64,000 nucleotides of DNA from Drosophila miranda (taxonomy: Eukaryota > Arthropoda > Insecta > Diptera > Drosophilidae), in NCBI RefSeq assembly GCF_003369915.1, contig NC_046677.1, forward strand, positions 7,936,001 to 8,000,000, read 5' to 3'. Of the stretch, positions 46,101-57,753 are shown piece by piece (positions within the stretch are counted from its first letter, which is position 1; every line of letters begins with the position of its first letter). The position numbers and the translations under genes are program-made. Under the pieces are notes generated by a model. The model searched no databases. It was given only the letters and a program-made list of their open reading frames with translations, and had not been told where the DNA came from.

Positions 46101-48492
46101 GTTGTGGGCTCTGGGAATGGGATTACCTTGATTACCCATCAGGGAGCCCATCAGCTGCAATGGGCATGTCATTTACGGGTAGAATGAGACTTGAGAATAC
46201 TCTACTCTGGAGAGAGGTGATATCGTTGATGAACGTTCCTACAGGGCACAAAATGTGCCCTTTCACTTATGGGAACCTTGTACAGTCTCTTGTAGAAGAG
46301 ATGTGGAATAGTCTCCTAATGGAACAGGGGCTTAAGAGGTAGTTAACGATGCTAGGATATTAGGAAAACTTTCATTATGGAAACAGAATTAAAAGTAGCC
46401 TTTCCCTTATGAAACATTTGTACAGCGAATCAATGCCATTTCCAACATTCCGTGATAGAAAACATTGGAATAATGATAGATGTACGAGTACTCTCTAAAA
46501 ACTATATTTCAAACATTCAAAACACCCCTAAGGTTACAGACCACTTATAATCCTTTATCAAAAGAGTAATTGCTGTTCGTTTGGTGCCCATAAACTTTCA
46601 CTACCTTTCACCTGCTATCTTATCATCCGCTTGGGGGATGATTTTCCCCAACACGGCGCTATATATTTTTAGATCTACATATATCTCATATATTATTCCA
46701 ACGCCTTTTAGTTGGTGGGGGGACTATTTATGGCGTTGTTTTTTTGGGGCTCTTTGTTGTACTCCACTGACCCCCCGAAGCAATGTCCGATGAAGGTCTT
46801 TATCTGCATGATATTTCAGCCGCAAACAAATACGAGTATCACACGTCTGTACGTGCAGATGCAGATGCAGATGGGCAGATACGTGTCCGGGCTATGCGAA
46901 CATGCAACAGACAGACAGAACCAAGGGTTAAAAGGTGATGCAATATCTTTTGGATGTCGGTCAAGTAATTACGGCCAAGGCGATCACTCAAAGTGGGCCA
47001 CTTTCCCGCTCATTAGAAAGCAATCAAGGGCAAAAAGTGTCTGTGGTGGCGGTGACACATTTCTATGGGTATTTGTTTAGAGATTCACTTTATCAGGCCA
47101 CAAAAAGTGTAAAGAGTGTCTCTGGGTTATGGGAAAGTGTCGTAATGTTTGATGTTGACTTAAAATCTCTGGGGAGATAGGAAGCCAGATCTCTGGTAAT
47201 TTTGAGATTTTTGTAAGATTAACAGAGATGGAGATACTCGTATGTATAAGAATTATCTAGGCATCCCCTGGAACTAAATTAAGCTAAATTAAAAAGCCTT
47301 CGTTCACGTTAACTCTCTGCTAAAAGTTTCCATAAGTGAAAGGAGTCGTTAGTTTTGAATGACATGAACAGAGGACCATAAGATACGAGCTCTCCTGGAT
47401 TACGATGGGTTGCGATGAAATACAGACCATTTTCTACTGGTTCTGGTCTCTGAAAAGCAGATTTTGATCTTAAGATCATCTTCAAATGATAGTATTTTCT
47501 TGTCATAAGCGAAAGGACAGACATTTCACGAGTAACTCTAGATGGTTTACGATGAAAACTTTCCGCTGTACAAAGTTCCCCTAAGTGAAAGGATACATTT
47601 TCCATCTATCTGTCGATACTATTAAGTCAAATACAAAATCAATCCCTAGAAACAGGTGATTTAATGTACTTGTCTGCATTAAGGATCCTACTGGTCTTAT
47701 TTCACTTATACCTAAAATATAACGATCTAAATGGAGTTCTACTATCTAGGAAAACCCTTTATCTAACTGTTATCAGTATCTTACACACCTTAAGCTCTTC
47801 TTTGAGCTATAAATTCTCCTTTCACTCACCTGTTCGACATTTTGCTTCTGCAAACGTGAACCAAAACCCAATTTCTTATACGCTGGAGTATGGCCAGCTG
47901 CTTGGGTGTTGAATGTTGGCTCCAAAGTGGCTTCCGGCAGCTTCTGGTAGTGCTGCAGTAGGATGGATGGGGACGTACCCTTGGAACGCATATTCAGTTC
48001 GTTGGTGCCACACGATTGTGGCTGCGGCTGTTGCTGTGTGGGAGAGGACTTGACCTGTACGGCCTCATAGAACTCGCCGTCGCCGTGGCTCCGATAGCTC
48101 CCCTGGAGGCAGCTGAAGCCTCCCCAATCCGAAGAAGTCTGTAGATTTGAGTACAGGGGAGTATTGCTGGAGTTTTCCGTTGGGGATGATGCTGCTGCGG
48201 CGGACTTTCCACCACTCTGGTGGCACTTGAGATGGTCGTAGCCGTTGAGGAGTTCACTTTTGATGAACTTTTCGATGAACTGGCTTGGCGATTTGCCGCT
48301 CAGGTGCGAGAAGAACTTGCCTCCAGTGTCGCTGAGGCTGCTGGTGGATCTGCGATGCTGAGTGGCAGCTGCGGCCCCCTTCTTATGGGGCAGACTGTTG
48401 CTCTTTGAGGGTTCTGCTGTCGCTTGATGATCTGCTGCGGCTGGTGCGGGTTGTAGTCCATAGATTTGGGAGCTGCTCAGCAAACCAAACAT
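43154..48492 (-). CDS. Unrecognised ~1100-residue coiled-coil protein with an RVxF-like motif
   Basis: Minus-strand coding exons 47830-48492, 45313-45859 and 43154-45246 join in phase to 1100 residues. I do not recognise the family. Exon 1 (residues 1-221; MFGLLSSSQIYGLQ) is S/Q-rich with FSHLSGKSPSQFIEKFIKSE. Residues about 279-350 form a charged coiled coil (LHRELAKEKRRRTEEL to RLMRQNRALRKRLED). CQNCRK follows. The long third exon is disordered, with a polyQ run, acidic stretches and S/P segments. KRVHF near residues 676-680 fits the PP1-docking RVxF motif. The C-terminus is KIYFNAPFV. The 66-base intron 45247-45312 is stop-free and a multiple of three. The start at 48492 is the first in-frame ATG after an upstream stop; a splice acceptor at 48602 shows at least one 5' non-coding exon further right. 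A cytoskeletal or scaffold role would be a guess. Confidence 0.82.
45860..47829. other. Intron between coding exons 1 and 2 of the unknown gene
   Basis: 1970 bases with GT-AG borders. Apart from AT-rich DNA and an AGATGC run near 46856-46872, it holds at least five copies of the short motif CCTTTCACTTATG in both orientations. No nested gene seen. Confidence 0.5.
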
Positions 48493-48542
48493 ATTGATTG
48501 GGGCAAGGATCTGTGGGCTGTCGGGGTTCCTGCTGGTTCCTG

Positions 48543-48578
48543 CTACTGGGCGTGCGGCAGTGACTGCTTCACGGCCAT
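48543..48578 (-). other. Short upstream ORF in the leader of the unknown gene
   Basis: Between the splice acceptor at 48602 and the main ATG at 48492, an 11-codon frame (MAVKQSLPHAQ, then TAG) starts at 48578 out of frame with the main CDS and ends before it. It could lower translation of the main frame. Confidence 0.45.
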
Positions 48579-50590
48579 GTCTTTTTGTTTTTTAGAGAGC
48601 GCTGAAACGTAGAGAGAAACAAGATATGAAATATTATTTGATGTTCGGAGAAAGATGGAAATAATCATAAAACAAAATATTATGCAAATGGCTTGCAATT
48701 ATTCCTACACGTAATCCCAAGCAATTTCTTTTGTAGAAACTAGTTACACATTCAATCTGTGAGATGCACACGTAACCTGTCAGATACATTCATTCGTCTG
48801 CATATTCGTAATCATTTCAACAATTAAACCGCATCGTACGAGTATCATGTCTCGAATGATTAGACGATCAACGATTTTGCAATCCATTAAGTTGTCACAG
48901 ACATTTTTCACTCATGTTTATTTCTCTTTATTTATTTCTTTTTTCTTTTGTAATTTTACTTGTGGCAATGTTTGATTATTTGGGATTTGATTATGATGGG
49001 AATTTCGACACTAAAAAGTGGATTTAATGGAATATAACAAGGGGAAAAGTGGGAATTACGATATATCTAAGTATATTAGAGGAAGAGAAAACAAGAATAT
49101 TATATAATCAATGGAATACATGCATTTAAGCCGGAAATTGATTTATTTATAATATATTCAGGAGATAAATTCAGGACTAGGCTATTGGGACCCCAAAAGG
49201 TTCTTTCTGAGCTTAGTTTGACCTACAGAAAGGTCAGAAAGATAAAGTTAAGGGTCAACAAACCCCAGAAGGCAACTACCTCACACCATTAAATATTCTG
49301 CGAGACTTCTTCGACCTAATTCATAGACAAATAGAAGCACTTATCCCCTGCCCTGCCTTCCTAGATCCCCAAATATATAGAAAAAATTCTATAATATCTA
49401 ACAAAACATCATTCATTAACAAATTTGATATTTTATGGCTTCCTAATACATTTCCCCACTTGAGTGTCGCCCCATTGCACGTCTTGTAACCTTCCATTTG
49501 GACATTAAACGATTATAAATACAAACAGAAACACAAACGAACATTTTCCGCTGACAGATTGAGCCATCAATATGACTTATGTGTTGCCATTGCTCTGACG
49601 TATGTTTTGGAGCTTCGGTTCCACACATCGTTGAATTTTTGATTTGCTTTTTTTATGGTCCCTAATTAAATTTACGAGCCAGCCAGCCATCGATACGTCG
49701 ATCGATTTTTAGGCTGCATTTTCGGTTTTTCTCTTATCTTCGGGCGAGTGGAGGGCGCATGGTGGTGTCCCCCTTTTGTTGTCGCCTTTTTTCCACATTA
49801 ATTTACAACAATAGCTCAATAGTCGTCGAAAGAGAGCTACATTTCAAAGGGATTATTTCATATATTATATGATTTCTCCTACAACTTGAGTAAGATGGGG
49901 CGGGGGGGTTCTCTTGGGGGCAGCGGAGCAGACCACTCTGTCGACCTCGTTACGCTACAGAAAAAACAGAAACTTTTTTGCTTGCTTTATGGACTGTAAA
50001 GTGGTTAAAAATGCTTTAAAATGGCTAAAAAAACATGGTTAAAAATGGCAATTAAAAAGGAAAACCAACGCAAACAGCAAAACAACGAAAAAAAATGAAT
50101 GCAGCAACAAAATGAAGTCGAAGTCAAAGCTATTTAGCTTTAGCTTTTCCTACCGTTTTCATTTGATTTTCATTTGTTTCTCTGCGTTTTCTGCGCGTGC
50201 TTGAAACTAATTAAAGCAACAAAGAGCCTCCTCATTCATGGCTGATGATGATGATGCAGCAGCAGTGCAATCCGCATAAAGAAAATTTCAATTCAAACAC
50301 AAACCAAAACACACATAAGGCATTTCCAAATTAAGTTAAAAGTTAAAGCCATAATCATGCCACAAGTAGAAAAACCATAACAACAGCAGCAGCACTCTTT
50401 CCTTTTCTCTCTCTCACTCTGTTGTTGGGAAAGTTTGTTGGGAAATTCATAGATGCATTCATTGGAGAGACTTATGAATATCATCGTACTACACTCAATT
50501 AGGGATTGGATCTGATGTCTAGACAGAGTTTGTGATCATCCAAATATGTGCTTTGACATAAGACATAATTGATATAGGACTGTCCCCATA

Positions 50591-50828
50591 AGAAATTTGA
50601 TCTATTTTATTATAGGTAAATAATATAAGAATCTTCTGCAGGTAATTTATAGTTTATCTGATTCAAAAAACTATATAGAACTCTTCTCCCAGTAATTGAG
50701 AGATTATCGGATAGATAAAACCTAAGAATATGCATATAAGGTGCTTAGAAAAACTCTTTTCTCTTTAGAAATTTATTCATTTTATTATAGGAAAATAATA
50801 TAGGTTCTTCTCTGCCGTTGTAATTAAT
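50591..50828. repeat. Diverged short duplication, spacing about 175 bases
   Basis: AGAAATTTGATCTATTTTAT with TATAGGTAAATAATATAAG (from about 50591) recurs as AGAAATTTATTCATTTTAT with TATAGGAAAATAATATAGG (from about 50767). Both copies are followed by TTCT-TCTGC. Confidence 0.6.
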
Positions 50829-53316
50829 CGATTTTATAATTTGAGACACTCCCTCCATTCGAGTATCTGAGAAGTTTTCTGATAATAAAAAAATGTTCAA
50901 GAAATGTATTTTGAAAATGATATTTAGTAGGCGTCTCCTCTATGTAAATAGTTCTGTTTATGATAGAGTTATGATACTATAGAACTTGTAGGCCCACTGG
51001 AATGTTTTTTTATTGCCAAAACATATAAAAATGACCAAGAACCTTTAATAAAAGTGTTTTGGAAATGAAATAGGACCGTTCCCTATTTATTCTATGGCAT
51101 TTTATGATAAGCAGATGATAAAAGAGTAATTTAGAGTCTTGTAAAGGTCAAAACACACCAAACACCACACGAATCTGAATAAATTATTTAGTTAAAAAAA
51201 AAATGTTATCCTTTGTTATGATGTACCCAAAATTTCGGAGTTTTTATAGTTACCCAAAGTTATAAAGACCCTTGTGAGCCTTTTTCCATTCATGCTTAAA
51301 TATAAAAACATAATTTTTGATTGTTTTAGTACTTAGTCTTTCAACAACAACAAATTCTTTCAACATTTTATTCAAAACAAAAATGATTAAACCCTTAAAA
51401 AAAGGCTTTTCAGCTGAACTTTTAATTAAAAACAAGGTTTTTCCATCAAACGTATACAAAAACTTTGTTTTTCATGGTTTTCGCATTCGTCTACCCAACA
51501 TCCAGATTTAAATCCCACAAAACTCTATACTAAATCAAAAATTGCCATCAAAGACATCGATTTTGTTCGTTCAGCCTATTCTAATTATCCATCAATTGAT
51601 TGGCAAATCCATAAACCAATTATCTTAAACGAGAAATCAGAGCCAGAGACAGAGAAAAGATCGGAGACGGCTTTTGTGTGGACATGTGTCCATTTGTTAG
51701 CCCCTTTTATGCTGTTTGTTGGCCATCTAATCATTTGTCTAACTAGATTTTACCATATTCGCTTTATAAATATTTCATATCGACTCGGTATCGATCGTTA
51801 CTCGTTCCTCTCCGTTCAAGATTTATTATAAATTCGAATCTCCCCAGTCCAGGCCAGCCAATGGAACCGAACGATCGCTGCTCCACTCCGATCTCTGGCT
51901 CCGATGACAGAGCTCTAGCTCTGAAACAGTCTAAGCCCCGGCCTAGAGACTAAACAAATTTGTCTTAATTGGCCAAGACGAATTGCTGTTGCTGCCTTTT
52001 TAGGCTCGAAACGGGGCTCGGACCAGGTCCGCCTTACCCGGCCAGTGGGCCCACCCCGAGAGTCGCCTCTGGCATTGGAAAATATTGGAAAAAATGCCTT
52101 TGCTTTGAAATATTAAAATCTCGTTAATGCCGCAGATCTCTTGGATTAACTAAAATAAATAGAGGGAAAGGTAGCGCCCACTAGGGAACGCCTCTCTGCC
52201 ACCCATCCCATCCATAAGCCCAAACATTTGTCGCAGATTTAATTTCCGGAGAGGAATGGGCATACGAACAGGTACAGGTACAGGCCCTACCTTCCACCTT
52301 TTGTTCCCTTGATCCTCGACTGCCGCTGCTGCTGTCATCTCCTGCTGTTTTTGCGGATAAAAAGTGTCTCTAAAGGTCTCTAGCCGGAGGCTAGGGATCC
52401 TTGGGAGAGTGAAATATGTGGCTAATCTATCAAATTGTTTGTGTTTTTAGTTGGTCAGGGTATTCCGGGAATGGTTTCTAAGGGGGAAAAACTAAAGAAG
52501 ATCTCAGATAAATAGGTATAGCTGTTACGGGTGTAGATCTTTCTTTTAAATCAAGTTTCTGCGATCTTAAATAAATAAAAGTGAAAGAAGGTTTTCTCGA
52601 TCTGGAATGATTTTTATATCCAAAGAGCTCTTCTATGCAGACCAAAGCGGATTCTTTAAAGACTATAGTCCAAGAAGTACAAGTTATAAGACTTTTAAAT
52701 AAATTTATATTTAAGTCAATGTAAATTATATTTAATTGTAATATTTTTATATTTTAAAACCGTATTTATTTCAAAAATGACCGTGTTTCTTTTTACTAAG
52801 TATGTGATTATTCTAAGTGTATGAGAATGGCAGTAGACACATATATCTTTGCTGATAAAGGAGTGGATTTACCTTTATTGATATTTTTATTCTTAAAGAA
52901 GAATATTTACCTGATCGTCAGTGATCTTTCAGCTAAATAAATACCTTATTCTCATCAGGAAATAATTCGAATTCAAAGTTCTATGATAGATATAACTATT
53001 TGGCAGCAAATCTTTATTTAAAGCAAGTCGCTACGATCTGGAGTAAAGACATATTTAGGGAAAACTTTAAGAATGTTTCCCTAATTTACAATTCAATTTC
53101 TGAAACCCTTTAGACCTCCTCTGATTCATCAATAAATATAAACTAAAACATTTAATGGATGGACCTGTACCTGGCCGCAATTCCAAATGCTAATCCCACA
53201 TGGCCACCTACACGACCCGTAGAGTGCACCCGCATCTATCGATTGCCTCCAGCTGTGCATTGGATACAAAAAAGAGGGAAAAAAGTGAAAGGAGAAGGCT
53301 AATCTGTGGAACAGGG

Positions 53317-53350
53317 TCTCGTCTCGTCTCGTTTCGTCTCGTCTCGCGTC
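53317..53350. repeat. (TCTCG)n pentamer run
   Basis: Six or seven TCTCG/TTTCG units in a row. Confidence 0.85.
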
Positions 53351-55797
53351 TTTGGTGTGACACTTTGTCGCCCTTTAGGGACGTGCCATTGCCTCAACAG
53401 CTTGGACTTAAGACATGCCACACGGGGGGCAGAGGCAGGAGGCAGAACCTGTGGAACTGTTACAATTTTCTAGCCAAAAATCGCTCGCCTTGGGTGGTGT
53501 CTCTCTCAGAATAGATATGGATATGGATTCTTGACAGGTTCAAAGTGTGTGGAAATTAATCAAAAAGTAAAGAAAAGCCGAGAGAAAAGGAAAGCTATGC
53601 GGAGGAGGGATCATAGAACAAAGGCACACCGCACCGAACCGGGGCATTGCATAAATACGAGCATGCCTTGGGAAAAGGACATTCCACTGATAACAGTCGA
53701 AGGAAGGGAACCATCGCTACCTGTGAAAAGATGTGACCTTTGCGATCTACTGCTCTACAGAGTGGAATTGTACGATCTATAGGAAACCTTCTTTTAATGC
53801 AGTTCTTTTCATGGGATCTACCTGTACAATTTCCGATAAAGAATCTCCGGTTTCCACTGTGGCATCTTCAAGGTTCCTCGGGACTGGTGTGTGCGTTGGA
53901 CATTAATTAGTGGCCCATTGAGGTGGAATTTGACATATTCCCTCAATGAAATCCTAGTCCAAGAATGTAAACGACTTCTCAGATCAAACGATCAGCGAAT
54001 GTAAACGATCTCAAACAACAATCTTAATGAGGGAACCAGAACTATCGTAGAGGAACCCTCCTCGAACAAAAGGGAACCAAACATCTATGCGGGAGTCGGA
54101 GGTGGTTGAAAAAGAGAAAGAACTGTCCATAGAAAATGATGCAATGAACCAACGGTAAATGTTATGGAAATGGGTCAAAACTCTGTAGATGGTCAATTAA
54201 ATTGTCAGCTTTTCAAGAATTCCATCGATCTTTTTCTTTTTTTTCTGGTGTGTGGAAGGGGGGCGTTGACAAATGATCTCCCCCAACATTTGACCTGATT
54301 TTTGGAGCAGAGCAGTACATAGACTGAGAGCGGGAGGGCAGAGCATGAGAATGACTGTCCAGTGACAGGGCTCCCACCAAAGGAAGCAAAACATTGGAAA
54401 GCCGAAGTGTAGATGCCCTGGAATTTATAGAAAACATGAAATCTCATGGAAGAAACTACCTTTTCCAGTGATTGTTTCTCTATCATACAAGATACAAGAA
54501 CAGATCTAGAATTACAGTATCGATACTTTATGGAATCATAGATCATTTATCCCATAATACCCTCTTTATCGAAGGGTATATGAAAAACAATGCAACCCAA
54601 GAAACACTTGGAAAAATGACTTATTTTTTTCTAGAGTTTTTCCACCTTCATTCCATCATCTTGCATAACGGTATATGACGCTTGACCGCTGACTGATTTT
54701 TACCAGAAAATCAGTTGAAAGAAAGCAAAGCGTCATAAAACTCTGGAGTGGAGGGCAGTGTTGTGCCCCTAATAAAAGAAGGAAGTCGTGTTGCATGCAG
54801 CTCAAGATATGAGAAATGAAGTGCGTTCGTACGGATCGGTGACACGTGCAGAGGGCGCACACCTCAAGAGAGAGAGAAAGAGAGATGGCAGGGGCATAAA
54901 ACTATTGACAATACCTTTGGCAAAACCTCGGGTAAAGTGTGAATGTGATTGCTAAACTACCTGTCACTCTGCAGTAGACTCCCTCCCAGGTAGTCGGCTC
55001 TTTCGGGTCGGGGGTCTCTCCCTCCAAACACCCAAACACTCGAACGCCATTCAAATTACTTTCATTCAATCTGTGAATGTTTTGCACTGGGTTTCCTCTT
55101 TCTTTTCGCTGTTCGCTTTCGTGATTGATTAGCGAAAGAGTCGTCACAGAGTCGTAGAGTTTCAGGTTTGACGCGTGTTTGACAAATGTCTTTGCTGGAT
55201 AGTTTTCGAGGTATTGTATGGTGTTGTAGTGCTGTAAGCTCTCGTGTTACCTTGCTCACTTCCGCGTATTTGGGGGGCTTCAACTTTGACTGCCACTGAA
55301 GCAGGGAATGGTTAGAAATAAATGGTATTGAATGGAGGCAGGTTCTCTTTAGTCATTGGAAAGCGATAACAAATTAAAGTTTCAGATCTCTGTAGCTCCT
55401 TCTTTTGGGCGGGAAATCTTATATAATTTGTCATCTATCGTAATGCCTGGCACCCCCTGGGGGTGTATGCTAAAAATAGGATTTTTCATTGAATTTGATT
55501 AGGCTGGATTTTTAGCAGGGGTTCTACTCAAGAACGTAGAAAAATTTAAAGCAGCGGTAGGTCATTCTCAATCATTCTCTTGTGCGACCGAGGCTGGCAT
55601 CATTAGGGAAGAATGGGAGCAGTTGGGGGCAAGGAATGGCCACTGAAGGGTCCATTATAGAAGGAGTTCCATTAAAGAACCAAGAGTGATTGAAAGTAAT
55701 GAAAAATCCCATGTTCTTTCTTTGAATTCATGCCACAACTGAAAATTGTATGCCACTCGTATATCTTCCTTAATGTTCCAAAAACAATCTCTGTAGC

Positions 55798-55800
<3 letters not shown>

Positions 55801-55839
<39 letters not shown>

Positions 55840-55840
55840 T
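55801..55840. repeat. (CT)n dinucleotide run
   Basis: About 36 bases of perfect CT repeat; GAGA-factor sites on the minus strand. Confidence 0.9.
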
Positions 55841-57674
55841 TATTTGTACTATATCTAGCCGGAACTGTTGTGGCTGTCCGCTAAGTAGAGATTTTACTGC
55901 CGTTTCCGTTCGTTATGTAAACGTTTTTTTACTGCAAAAAATCAGTTACCAAATCCCTGCCTCTTTGCCATTAAAGTGTGGTCTTTTTTTTAGGAGGTCA
56001 GCCAACTGTAAGTAAGCTTTGATTCTAGCCAGCATACATTCTACCTTCCACATTTCATATAACATATATGTGTACTATATACATATATAAATACAACATC
56101 ATGGTGAATCGGTTTATGCCTTTTTTCCTTTGCTCTCTGCAAGAGCTCTCCTCTCTAATTGGATTAGAAGAAAGGGCGAACCGAACCGACAGAAACCCCC
56201 CAAAACAAAATGCGCGTAATGCCCGTTGCTCTGCTGTGCCTCTGTGGATTCCACCATCGTTGCTGTTCTTTTGCTTTAATTTAATTAAAAGGTCAATAAA
56301 CCCTTGAACGAAACCCTTTTTTTTTTATGAAGAGCTTCGCTCTCAAGCGCTGAATGGATTTTTTGTTAATCATTTTACAATTAGTTGGGGGATTGAAAGG
56401 CAGAATGTTGTAGATCAAGTTTTTCGCATACTGCTGAGAGGCAGTATTCCATCCCCCCAATCATGTGGATATTTTTTGATTATAGACGCCTTTCAAGAGG
56501 GCTATACACTTTTGAAAGGGTGCTAGAACTTTAGGAAGAACATTACTTGGTTGTTCCTTTTTAATGTTGCTTTCTCTTTTAATTAAAGTATTTTCTCCGT
56601 ATATCTTAGTATTTTAAATTAGTCTACAACTAAAATATTATTCTATTAATCACTAAGATTAATATTTCCATACAAGTATTTTCTTCATTTTTCTGGTATT
56701 TCAAAAGTATTTCTAAATGGAAGATCTAATGGAGTCCTTCTTATTAAACAATCCACTAAGTTTTCTCATTCAATTAACGATATTTAATGGATTTTTTTTT
56801 TACTATTTTAAAATAATCTATATTAAAATATCCACAAAGATTCAGTGGAATGAATGGCTTTTGATCTCAAAATTTATCCATAACAGAAGATTTGTAGGAA
56901 CCATTTCTTACAGAAAGATTATTTTGTTATCCCGAACAGATATTTTGCCGTATTTTAAAGATATTTAAAGCAGAATTTGCTATGATTTTGGAATTATTTA
57001 GTGAAACGTTTAAAGAAAAGAGTGGAACCATAATCCATGTCTTTCAAAAGAACAATTTCCTGCAGCAAGGCTTTTTGAAACTATGGATGGTATTGAATAT
57101 CTCAATACGATTTTTCTGTATCATTTTATTAGAGACTTTTATTTGGCACGTTTTCTTCTAAAGAACTTTTTCCTCTATCCGAAAAAGTGTATCCAAATCT
57201 TCGTTCTCTACGCATTCAGTCTCTTCAGCGGTCTCTTGTTTCTACTTTTTGTTTCTCTAAATTTAATTTGCATGTTTAAAAATCATTAATTTGCTTGCCA
57301 TTAAAAACAATTTTCTAGCTGGCGAAATTTTTGTGTTACGCCGCTGCCGCCGTGTGCTGCTGGAACGTTGTTTATTTCGGTTTTCTGTCTGGTGTTTGGT
57401 GTTTTAGCAACAAATTAGCCAAAAAACGTAGCTGAAACTTGGCTAAAACTTGGCTCGAAGTTATTTGCATTTTTGTCTGCTGTTTTCTTCTTTCCATTGG
57501 TTAGTTTTTGTTGTTTTGGTTGGCTTTTAATGCAACTAACGGTACGTAAAATTGGTGAAATCTTTCTCGGAACCGAGTTTTATTTTTATTTTAGTTTTAC
57601 TTCGATGCACATTTTACTTTCGTTTTTGTTGCTGTAAATTTTCTAGCGGGTTGTCAAAGTAAATTAAAGATTTC

Positions 57675-57675
<1 letters not shown>

Positions 57676-57750
<75 letters not shown>
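57676..57750. repeat. (CT)n dinucleotide run, long
   Basis: About 70 bases of nearly perfect CT repeat with a single TTT interruption near 57711; the longest such run in the window. Confidence 0.9.
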
Positions 57751-57753
<3 letters not shown>

